39,402 bases of DNA, taken from Ignavibacteria bacterium. Lineage in GTDB: Bacteria > Bacteroidota > Ignavibacteria > SZUA-365. A model generated the notes under the pieces. The model searched no databases, was not told the DNA's origin, and worked only from the letters and a program-made list of their open reading frames with translations. The stretch lies in NCBI GenBank assembly GCA_016720835.1, contig JADKJW010000021.1, forward strand, positions 1-39,402, written 5' to 3'. Both the position numbers and the translations under genes were made by a program. Position 1 is the first letter of the stretch. The number at the start of each line of letters is the position of its first letter. Of this stretch, positions 8,008-14,497 are shown piece by piece.

Positions 8008-8331
8008 ATGCTGGCTGCACAACAATCCGAACTGCGGGAAATCATCCTCGCGAAAATTGCGACGATCCTCACGGGTGTCTACAACGAGCCTGTTCCGACC
8101 ATCACGCTTGGCGACGTCCTCGCGCGCACGGCATTCAAGGCCGATCCGCTGCTCAACGAGCTGCGGCTCGCCCTTGAACGCCTTGAACGCGGGGACTTCG
8201 GTCGCTGCATTTTCTGCAAGGAAGACATTCCGTACCCCATCCTCTCCGATCTGCCGACGGCCCACTTCTGCGATCGCTGCGCCAACGTGCTTCGCTGCCG
8301 CACGCACAGCGCCGTCGCCATGCACGCGTGA
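8008..8331 (+). CDS. DksA/TraR-type zinc-ribbon protein
   Basis: 107 residues from ATG 8008 (ACGGAGGCGAC in front), preferred over an upstream in-frame ATG at 7900 because that one lies before the promoter. The N-terminal half is helical (LAAQQSELREIILAKI, then LLNELRLALERLERGDFG). The C-terminal half is a C4 zinc ribbon: CIFCKEDIPYPIL, then FCDRCANVL. This matches the DksA C4-type family, whose members act on RNA polymerase through the secondary channel. The DksA coiled-coil tip acidic residues (DxxDxA) are not obvious, so a DksA-like transcription role is an inference. It is transcribed alone from its own strong promoter. Confidence 0.75.
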   Translation: MLAAQQSELREIILAKIATILTGVYNEPVPTITLGDVLARTAFKADPLLNELRLALERLERGDFGRCIFCKEDIPYPILSDLPTAHFCDRCANVLRCRTHSAVAMHA

Positions 8332-8430
8332 GTGGAAACCCCGGCCCCGCCGCCGGGTCTGCCGATCGTCAGCCCTAACGCGCGAGAACGATCCGCGCGC
8401 CGCGGGATGCCGCGCGCGGTGCGCTCCCGT

Positions 8431-9048
8431 TCACTTCCCGATCATCTCCTGCAGCTTCCGGTCCATATTCGGATCATCGGATTCAATACTCCTGATCTCT
8501 CCGGAGGTCGCGTCGATGTAGACGGCCGCGGACGCCCGTCCGAGCTTGACGTCGAAGAGCCATTCCTCCACATCGCTCACGCGTACCAGCGACCCCTTGA
8601 CCACGCGGCACCCGGGAAATTTCTCCTGCACGATGAACCGCGCCTCGTTGAGCGACAGCTTCTTGCGGCGCACCTGGTCGTTGTCGAGGAACATCGACGC
8701 ATCGACGGGGCCCATCGCCGTAAATGCGGTGTCGGGATTGGGATCCATCGTGTAGTTGCGCAGCATGCGCAGGCGTTCGTCCGCGGCGAATTGCAGCACG
8801 GCGACGCGGGGCTGATACCCTCCGCAGGTGATGGTGACGGTGTCCCCGTCGCGCGGATGCTGCGCGACGTACCAGCCGTCCCTGCCGGTGCGGGCGTGAC
8901 GGTCTCCGCCGCTTCCGAGCGTCAGGAGGGCGTCACCGACGCCGGCGCCGCTGACGGCATCCGTGACCCTGCCGGTGAGCGTGACCGGTTCCTGTTTCGC
9001 GCAGGCGGCGAGCAACAGCAGCAGCGCGATGCCGGTGACGCGGTTCAT
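8431..9048 (-). CDS. Lipoprotein with carboxypeptidase-regulatory-like domain
   Basis: 205 residues with a lipobox signal peptide (MNRVTGIALLLLLAAC; Cys16 lipidated). Residues about 22-85 look like a carboxypeptidase-regulatory/CarboxypepD_reg beta-sandwich (LTGRVTDAVSGAGVGDALL, then GWYVAQHPRDGDTVTITCGG). The C-terminal 90 residues (LSLNEARFIVQEKF, VEEWLFDVKLGRASAAVYID) resemble a PepSY-like fold. The function is unknown. ATG overlaps the lpxK stop (ATGA), so the two are translationally coupled. GGAGG lies just upstream. Last gene of a minus-strand envelope cluster. Confidence 0.75.
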   Translation of the reverse strand: MNRVTGIALLLLLAACAKQEPVTLTGRVTDAVSGAGVGDALLTLGSGGDRHARTGRDGWYVAQHPRDGDTVTITCGGYQPRVAVLQFAADERLRMLRNYTMDPNPDTAFTAMGPVDASMFLDNDQVRRKKLSLNEARFIVQEKFPGCRVVKGSLVRVSDVEEWLFDVKLGRASAAVYIDATSGEIRSIESDDPNMDRKLQEMIGK

Positions 9049-10064
9049 GCGGCCTCCGACGGACGGGAGAGCAGACGCTCGATGAGCGCGAACAGTCCCG
9101 CCTCGTCCGGGAAGGTTGCGCGCATAACGGGGTAGAAGAGTTCCATATCCGACAACATCTCCGCGTGCGCGGCGAGGCGCACGGCGTCTTTCTCGGTGGT
9201 CAGCATCGGGCGACGGCCCGCCACTGCGCGGAGACGCTCGATATCACGGGCGGTGTACGGGTGATGGTCGTTGAAATCCATATGGCGCGCACTGCGGACC
9301 CCGAGCTGCTCCGCGGTGCGCAGGAAACTCGCGGGAACGGCGATGCCGCAGAACGTGAGCATCTCGCGGCCGTGGAGGGCGTCCGTCCCGAGGCGGGTTT
9401 CCGATCCGAAACGGCGGAGTACGACGGGCCCATACGCGCTGCGGAACACCGGCGCGTCCGTCTCCTCATGCAGCGCGCGTTCGGCTGCGTCCGTCCTCGG
9501 ACCGTCCTCGCAGCGCGTCAGAATCACCGCCGAGGCGCGGCGCAACGCGGACAGCGGTTCGCGCAGACGGCCGAAGGGCAGCAGCGCGTCGCCGCGGAGA
9601 TCGCGTCCGGCATCGACGGCGACGATGTCGGCATCGCGCGCGCAGGCGCGATGCTGGAAGGCGTCGTCGAGGACGATACGCTGCACGGCGAAGCGCGCGA
9701 CCGCCAACGCGCAGCCTCGCGCGCGCTTTTCGTCGGCCACCACCGCGAGCGCGGGCAACGCGCGAGCGAGCATCACGGGCTCGTCGCCGCCGTCCTCCCA
9801 CGATGCGACCGCGCCGGCGCCGTCGGAAACGACAATGCTCCCGCGCGTGCGGCGGCCGTAGCCGCGCGTCACGACCGCCGTGCGCAATCCCTGGTCGAGA
9901 AAATGCTCCGCGAAACGCGCGACGAGCGGCGTCTTCCCCGCGCCGCCCGCGGTCACGTTGCCCACGGAAAGCACGGGCACGGCGCAACCGTGCGCCCGGA
10001 GAATGCCGCGGTCGAACGCGCGATTCCGCAGGTGCATGGCGGCGCCGTACAGCATGGCAAGCAT
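9045..10064 (-). CDS. lpxK: Tetraacyldisaccharide 4'-kinase (lipid A synthesis)
   Basis: 339 residues. LpxK phosphorylates the 4' position of the lipid A disaccharide at the inner face of the cytoplasmic membrane. Diagnostic features are the P-loop VGNVTAGGAGKTP (residues 34-46), TRGYGRRTRG, DEPVMLAR, the conserved VLDDAFQHR motif, DALLPFGRLREP and DHHPYTARDIERL near the C-terminus. The short N-terminal helix fits membrane association. It sits five bases after the acyltransferase stop and overlaps the following lipoprotein gene, so all three are probably one transcript. Its presence shows that the organism makes lipid A and is Gram-negative. Confidence 0.93.
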   Translation of the reverse strand: MLAMLYGAAMHLRNRAFDRGILRAHGCAVPVLSVGNVTAGGAGKTPLVARFAEHFLDQGLRTAVVTRGYGRRTRGSIVVSDGAGAVASWEDGGDEPVMLARALPALAVVADEKRARGCALAVARFAVQRIVLDDAFQHRACARDADIVAVDAGRDLRGDALLPFGRLREPLSALRRASAVILTRCEDGPRTDAAERALHEETDAPVFRSAYGPVVLRRFGSETRLGTDALHGREMLTFCGIAVPASFLRTAEQLGVRSARHMDFNDHHPYTARDIERLRAVAGRRPMLTTEKDAVRLAAHAEMLSDMELFYPVMRATFPDEAGLFALIERLLSRPSEAA

Positions 10065-10069
10065 GCGCG

Positions 10070-10705
10070 CTACGATTGCGGGACGCAGAGCACCGCTTCG
10101 CGATGCAGCGCCACGAGAAGTTTTTCGATTTCCTGACGACGCGCCTCCAGCGCCTCCCCGTCAAGGGCGGGATCGATGACGAGGGGTTCGGTGGCGAGCA
10201 GCCTCGAACGCGTGAACGGGGAGGGGATCAGAAAACGGTCCCAGCTCCGCAGCTGTCTCGACGAACGATACCCGACGGCGACACCGAGCAGGGGCACACC
10301 CATGGTCTGCGCCACGCGCACGGCGCCCATTTTCAACTCGTGCTGCGGGCCGCGCGGACCGTCGGGCGTCACGCACAGCACGTGCCCGCCGCGCACCAGC
10401 TCGCGCATCGACGCCATCGCTTCCTTGCTGCCCCTGCTGCTCGAACCGCGCACCACGGTGTATCCCCAGCCCTGAAGCAGTCGCGCGAGCAGCTCGCCGT
10501 CGGCGCTCTGGCTCACCAGCGCCGCGGCACCCTGACGCCGCAGCACCCACCACGGAAGAAGCATCGAGCCGTGCCAGAAGATCAGGACGAAGGGCTTGCC
10601 CGCCGCAAGAAGCGCGTCGAGCGCCCCCTGCCGCGAGGTGTCGATGCGCAGCGTCCGCAGCAGCGCCTCGACGAGCACGCGGAGTGCAACGGACTTCCAC
10701 ATCAT
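10070..10705 (-). CDS. DUF374/lysophospholipid acyltransferase-like protein
   Basis: 211 residues of the LpxL-like/DUF374 acyltransferase family. The conserved blocks are FWHGSMLLPWW (His45, with the catalytic HxxxxD replaced by the family's own pattern), SQSADGELLARLLQGWGY, VRGSSSRGSKEA and TPDGPRGPQHELKMG (Asp115). These enzymes transfer acyl chains to lipid A precursors or phospholipids at the inner membrane. Its position directly before lpxK supports a role as a lipid A late acyltransferase (inference). Two ATG codons in tandem (10700-10705) are possible starts; neither has a clear Shine-Dalgarno sequence. Confidence 0.85.
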   Translation of the reverse strand: MMWKSVALRVLVEALLRTLRIDTSRQGALDALLAAGKPFVLIFWHGSMLLPWWVLRRQGAAALVSQSADGELLARLLQGWGYTVVRGSSSRGSKEAMASMRELVRGGHVLCVTPDGPRGPQHELKMGAVRVAQTMGVPLLGVAVGYRSSRQLRSWDRFLIPSPFTRSRLLATEPLVIDPALDGEALEARRQEIEKLLVALHREAVLCVPQS

Positions 10706-10729
10706 ACGCGAAACGCGTCAGGCGCGCGG

Positions 10730-11527
10730 TCAGCATTCATAGCAGTCCGGTCTCCGGTCCGCGAAAATGTCGTTGTACCGCGAAAAGCTCTTGTCGAGCG
10801 TTCGCGCGGGATCCACCGTCGCGGCGATCCAGCCTTCGGTGACTTCATCGGTTTCCGCGAGCACCGCTCCATTGATATCGGTGATCTGGCTGCACCCATG
10901 AAACGTGAGCGATGCGGCGCCGTGCGTCTCGGTGCCGATGCGGTCCGCCGTGACGGTATAGACCTTGTTTTCGAAGGAGCGCGCGCGCATCACGGGCTGC
11001 CAGAGTCGTGGCAGCGCGACGAGGGCGGACGGATGCGCGATGATCTGCGCCCCTCTCAACGCCAGCGTGCGGGCGGATTCCGGAAAGCGCCAGTCGTAGC
11101 AGATCATGGTGCCGATGCGCACGCCCGCGCAATCGATCACCTGGAACCCGCTGTCGCCCGGCGTGAAGATGTCCTTCTCTTCCGCGAAAAGATGCGTCTT
11201 GCGATAGACGTGCAGCGCGCCGTCGGGCGTGGCGACGGCGGCGGCATTGTACACGCGGTCGCCGTCCCGTTCGGCGAAACCGGCGATCACGGTCATGCGA
11301 TGCTCGAGAGCGAGATCGCGGAATAGCGTGCAGGCCGCGCCATCCCTGCCCTCGGAGAGCGACAGCAATTGCTCGCGCGACTCGAACCAGTACCCGGTCG
11401 TCGCCAGTTCGGGCACGACCGCCAGGTCGGCGTCCAACGCGCGGAGCAGCGCTTCGAGCTTCACGAGATTGGCGGCCTTGTCCATGAAGGCCGGAAGGAA
11501 CTGCAATGCCGCGATGCGGTACTCCAT
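10730..11527 (-). CDS. Carbon-nitrogen hydrolase (nitrilase superfamily)
   Basis: 265 residues with the complete Glu-Lys-Cys triad of the nitrilase superfamily: Glu40 in VVPELATTGY, Lys110 in YRKTHLF, and Cys143 in MICYDWRFPE. The HPSALVALP segment and the C-terminal RYNDIFADRRPD are typical of the omega-amidase/YafV-like and N-carbamoyl amidase subgroups. It hydrolyses a small linear amide; the substrate cannot be told from sequence. GGAGGGG sits 9-13 bases before the ATG. The gene is 24 bases before the acyltransferase and 7 after a small hypothetical gene on the same strand. Confidence 0.88.
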   Translation of the reverse strand: MEYRIAALQFLPAFMDKAANLVKLEALLRALDADLAVVPELATTGYWFESREQLLSLSEGRDGAACTLFRDLALEHRMTVIAGFAERDGDRVYNAAAVATPDGALHVYRKTHLFAEEKDIFTPGDSGFQVIDCAGVRIGTMICYDWRFPESARTLALRGAQIIAHPSALVALPRLWQPVMRARSFENKVYTVTADRIGTETHGAASLTFHGCSQITDINGAVLAETDEVTEGWIAATVDPARTLDKSFSRYNDIFADRRPDCYEC

Positions 11528-11534
11528 GCGCGGG

Positions 11535-11744
11535 TCACCCCTCCGGAGCGTCGCCGCGCGGCGCCTTGAAACTCCGGTACTGGTCGAGACGCGGCTCGTA
11601 GAACACGATGTTCATGTCCGCATCACGCAAGGTGCCGCCGGACGGATAGTAGTAAAACGTCGCGATGACCTCGGTTTTCTCCTTGCTCGGCCGCTTCCCG
11701 TTCGCATAGAACCGCACCTCATAGAAGCCCTGCGTTGGAGTCAT
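11535..11744 (-). CDS. Small hypothetical protein, possibly N-terminally truncated
   Basis: 69 residues from the first plausible ATG (11742-11744): TPTQGFYEVRFYANGKRPSK, then EVIATFYYYPSGGTLRDADM and VFYEPRLDQYRSF. It is beta-rich, with no signal peptide and no family recognised. Coding-like sequence seems to continue upstream of this ATG (STANVLRQISE) until it meets the 15-bp repeat array at 11803, where the same frame reads HDLTI repeats. The original N-terminus may therefore have been replaced by the array. It ends 7 bases before the nitrilase-family gene and is probably co-transcribed with it. Confidence 0.45.
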   Translation of the reverse strand: MTPTQGFYEVRFYANGKRPSKEKTEVIATFYYYPSGGTLRDADMNIVFYEPRLDQYRSFKAPRGDAPEG

Positions 11745-11802
11745 CTCCGAAATCTGGCGAAGAACGTTTGCCGTTGAATAACAGTGAAGGTCTTGCACGG
11801 GG

Positions 11803-11938
11803 AAATCGTGAATCGTGAGGTCGTGAATCGTGAGGTCGTGAATCGTGAGGTCGTGAATCGTGAGGTCGTGAATCGTGAGGTCGTGAATCGTGATCGTGAG
11901 GTCGTGAATCGTGAGGTCGTGAATCGTGAGGTCGTGAA
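11803..11938 (-). repeat. 15-bp tandem repeat (CTCACGATTCACGAC) array
   Basis: About eight units of GTCGTGAATCGTGAG on the plus strand, one enlarged by 6 bases (TCGTGA duplicated near 11889). Because 15 is a multiple of 3 and the irregular copy adds 6, every reading frame stays open. On the minus strand this yields (HDLTI)n joined to the small hypothetical gene. The word CACGATTCAC is the same as in the intergenic repeats at 5150-5201 and 24230-24362. Confidence 0.9.
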
Positions 11939-11984
11939 ATGGCTCGAATCGAGTGTTTTCGCATCGGGTGACCATTCATAGCAG

Positions 11985-12010
11985 GTCATCCTGAGCGAAG
12001 CGAAGGATCT
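11985..12010 (+). repeat. Dispersed TCCTGAGCGAAGCGAAGGA-type element
   Basis: A 26-bp element with TCCT and AGGA ends around a GAGCGAAGCGA core. From general knowledge, sequences of this type are scattered between genes in many unrelated bacterial genomes as REP-like dispersed repeats. A single copy is seen here, between the 15-bp array and the end of the OmpA gene. The rest of the 12011-12233 gap holds CT-rich sequence at 12130-12210 (CTTCTCCCTTCCCCTTCACC) and no gene that I can support. Confidence 0.55.
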
Positions 12011-12233
12011 GGCCGTTCAGCTCGCGAGCAGCTTTCGTTTCAGGCCTCTGGAATGCTCGCGCTCATCTTCAGCCGAGGAGAAAAATACAAAATCCGCACC
12101 GATTTCTGCTTACGACGCAAAATAGAAGACATTCCGTATCTTTTCTTCGTATTTCTTGTCTTTCCTTCTCCCTTCCCCTTCACCTTCTCGCTTCACTCTT
12201 GCCATTCTCCCAACGCACGTCGACGTTCCCCGC

Positions 12234-13769
12234 TCACAATATCGTAAACTCGACCCGCCTGTTCTTCCCGCGGCCTTCCTCCGTCTCGTTGGACTCGACC
12301 GGAATGCCCTTGCCATACCCGACGGCGGTGAGGCGAGACGAGGAAATGCCGTGCGAGATGAGGTAGTCGACAACCGCCTGCGCGCGGGCCTGTGAAAGCG
12401 AGATGTTGTACTCCACCGTGCCGACGCTGTCGGTATGCCCGCTGATCTGGATGCGCACATCGCCCTGCGAATTCAGAAAGGAGACGAGACGCTGGAGTTC
12501 GGGGATGGATTCCGATGTGAGCGAGGCCTTGTCGAAGTCGAAGAAGATGTTGTTCAGAAGGATCGTGCTGCCACGCGCGATGGGCACGAGCACGAGATCG
12601 CGGGATTGCTCGAGATACGAGTCGAGTTTTCGCAGATCGATATTCTCGCTGATCGGGTAATATCCATCCAGTTCGGCGCGGAACTGCCATTGCTCTCCCG
12701 CCGGAAGCGCGATCGTGAACGCGCCGGTCTCGGGATTCGCCCGGGCCTCGCCCTGCCGGAGTGTGTCGGAAAGTTTCTGGTAGTAGATTCTCGCGGGAAG
12801 CGGCGCGTTGGCGAAATCCTTTGTGATACCGGTCAGCAGCAGCACCGGTGTGGGCTTGTCCTCCTTCTGCAGGGGCACGCGGAAGATATCACTGAGGCCG
12901 AAGGTGTTCACCGTGGACACGAAGTACGCGAAGGCGCCGTTGGCCGGCACCGAGTAGTACGCATCCCATGCGGGGGTGTTGATGGGATACCCGAGGTTCT
13001 GCGGCTCGCTCCATGCGAGCCACGTGTCGTCGAGCCGACGGGACATGTAGATATCGTTGCTCCCGAATCCTCCCGGCCGCGCGCTCGAAAAATAGAGCGT
13101 CTTCCCATCTGCGGCGAGGAAGGGCGTGATGTCCTCCTGCGCGCTGTTGAGCGGAGTTCCGGGATTGACCGGCGCAGTCCACGTGGAATCATCCACGCGC
13201 ATGCTGATGTACATATCCCGCTCGCCCGCCGACTGGTCGTTCTGAATGGACATGATCAGGACGCTTCCGTCCGGAGAAATCGTGAATTCCGCATACCGGG
13301 ATTCGTTCCTGAACTGGCGTATCGTCTGATTGACAGGCCAGCTCCAGCCGCTCGCGAGCCTGTGCGACATGGCGATACCCTGCCGCTGTGTCCCGTCGGG
13401 CAGGTACTGATTCCCGAGCAGCAGGTTGTTGTTGTCAGGCAGCACCGCACAGACGTAATTGTACCCCGCGTTGTTCAGAGGCGGACCCGCGTTCGTGGCG
13501 ATGCCCCAGGAGCTGTCGAACAACAACTCGCCGCACCAGATGTCGGCCTTCGGCCCGCCGACGTTGCCCGGATACTCCTTTCTGACAAAAAACAACCGCT
13601 TCCCGTCCGGTGAAATGATCGGGTAGACTTCGTCGAACTCGGTGTTGATCATCGACCCCAGGTTCACGCGCTCGCGATAGTCGAAGGTCTGAGCCTCAGC
13701 TCCGACAGAGCCCAGCAACAGTCCCCCAGCGGAAATCAATACACAGACCAGGGCGTTGCCCGATATCAT
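12234..13769 (-). CDS. OmpA-family outer-membrane protein with PD40 beta-propeller repeats
   Basis: 511 residues from ATG 13767-13769. Signal peptide at about 1-26 (cleavage after AEA). Residues about 40-300 carry WD40/PD40 repeats (YPIISPDGKRLFFVRKE, TPFLAADGKTLYFSSARPGG, FGSNDIYMSRRLDD). A carboxypeptidase-regulatory-like segment follows (TGITKDFANAPLPARIYYQ), then a C-terminal OmpA peptidoglycan-binding domain (FDFDKASLTSESIPEL, ISGHTDSVGTVEYNISLSQARAQAV, YGKGIPVESN, GKNRRVEFTI). It should sit in the outer membrane and hold the cell wall through OmpA; such proteins are common near T9SS and gliding genes in Bacteroidota (PorE-like). A promoter at 13804-13832 places the RNA start just before this ATG and excludes the longer in-frame starts. 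Confidence 0.88.
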   Translation of the reverse strand: MISGNALVCVLISAGGLLLGSVGAEAQTFDYRERVNLGSMINTEFDEVYPIISPDGKRLFFVRKEYPGNVGGPKADIWCGELLFDSSWGIATNAGPPLNNAGYNYVCAVLPDNNNLLLGNQYLPDGTQRQGIAMSHRLASGWSWPVNQTIRQFRNESRYAEFTISPDGSVLIMSIQNDQSAGERDMYISMRVDDSTWTAPVNPGTPLNSAQEDITPFLAADGKTLYFSSARPGGFGSNDIYMSRRLDDTWLAWSEPQNLGYPINTPAWDAYYSVPANGAFAYFVSTVNTFGLSDIFRVPLQKEDKPTPVLLLTGITKDFANAPLPARIYYQKLSDTLRQGEARANPETGAFTIALPAGEQWQFRAELDGYYPISENIDLRKLDSYLEQSRDLVLVPIARGSTILLNNIFFDFDKASLTSESIPELQRLVSFLNSQGDVRIQISGHTDSVGTVEYNISLSQARAQAVVDYLISHGISSSRLTAVGYGKGIPVESNETEEGRGKNRRVEFTIL

Positions 13770-13803
13770 GAAACGCTTCTTCTTCTGTTGAAATTCACGT
13801 CCG

Positions 13804-13832
13804 AATGTAACCGAATCGCGCATCCGGTACAA
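13804..13832 (-). promoter_or_regulatory. Sigma70-like promoter for the OmpA/PD40 gene
   Basis: On the minus strand, TTGTAC (13827-13832), a 17-bp spacer and TACATT (13804-13809). The expected start site is near 13797, giving a leader of about 28 bases. The TACATT hexamer is shared with the TPR-kinase promoter (28379-28384). Confidence 0.5.
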
Positions 13833-13942
13833 TGTGAATCTCGCGGATCCGGACGGAAAGGAGGCGTCACGGCGGGACATATCCTTCCGTCGGACGCCGT
13901 CCGATCCATTCCTGCCGACGATGGCGCGGCCTGCGCGCCAGA

Positions 13943-14497
13943 CTACCGGAGCACGGTGACGATGCGCGTCACCGCGAAGCCCCGGATTTCGAGCACAATC
14001 GCATAGGCGCCGCTGGGAAGGGCGGACGCGTCAAAGGAAGCGGTATGCCGCCCCGCCGCCGAGTCGCCATCGTGCAGAATCGCCACGACGCGGCCGTACA
14101 CGTCGAGCACACGCAGGGAAAGGCGCGATGGAGACGACACGCTGTACGGGACGAGCACTGTCGCGCCCGCCGCCGCCTTCGCGGGATTCGGATATGCCGA
14201 TCCGAGAAAGAACCCGTCGAGGCCTGCGAGCTCATCGATGCCCACCGGCGCGGACTTCCCGCAGAAGAGACACGCGACGCCGGACGAGACGTCGAAGGCC
14301 GCGCCCGCGGATGAACTTCGCGCAGCCGCCTGCCCGAGCACGGATATCGCCGTGAACGACGCGCTCCTCGGGGCGGCGTAGCCGAGTCCGCCCGCATCGA
14401 ACACATCCGTCTCAATCAGGAAACTCGCGCTCGACTGCGCGTACAACCCGGCCGCGGCGATGCACAGCCAGGCAAGGAGGACAGCGGCGGTCCTCAT
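13943..14497 (-). CDS. Secreted protein with T9SS type A sorting domain
   Basis: 184 residues. Signal peptide MRTAAVLLAWLCIAAAGLYA with cleavage before QSS. The short middle part (FLIETDVFDAGGLGYAAPRS, then AAFDVSSGVACLFCG) has no recognised domain. From about residue 100 it is a T9SS C-terminal domain: SAYPNPAKAAAGATVLVPYS, LRVLDVYGRVVAIL, LPSGAYAIVLEIRG. The start overlaps the stop of the collagen-like gene (ATGA at 14494-14497), so both proteins are probably made together; the function may be linked to that surface fibre. Confidence 0.78.
   Translation of the reverse strand: MRTAAVLLAWLCIAAAGLYAQSSASFLIETDVFDAGGLGYAAPRSASFTAISVLGQAAARSSSAGAAFDVSSGVACLFCGKSAPVGIDELAGLDGFFLGSAYPNPAKAAAGATVLVPYSVSSPSRLSLRVLDVYGRVVAILHDGDSAAGRHTASFDASALPSGAYAIVLEIRGFAVTRIVTVLR

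Noticed and set aside
8332..8430. Intrinsic terminator in the GC-rich gap after the zinc-ribbon gene
   Set aside because: GCGCGC-rich pairing is possible, but there is no T-run in either direction.
9165..10136. Long plus-strand open frame opposite lpxK (323 codons)
   Set aside because: Shadow frame of the high-GC lpxK gene: Arg/Ala/His-rich, no ribosome site, no conserved motif.
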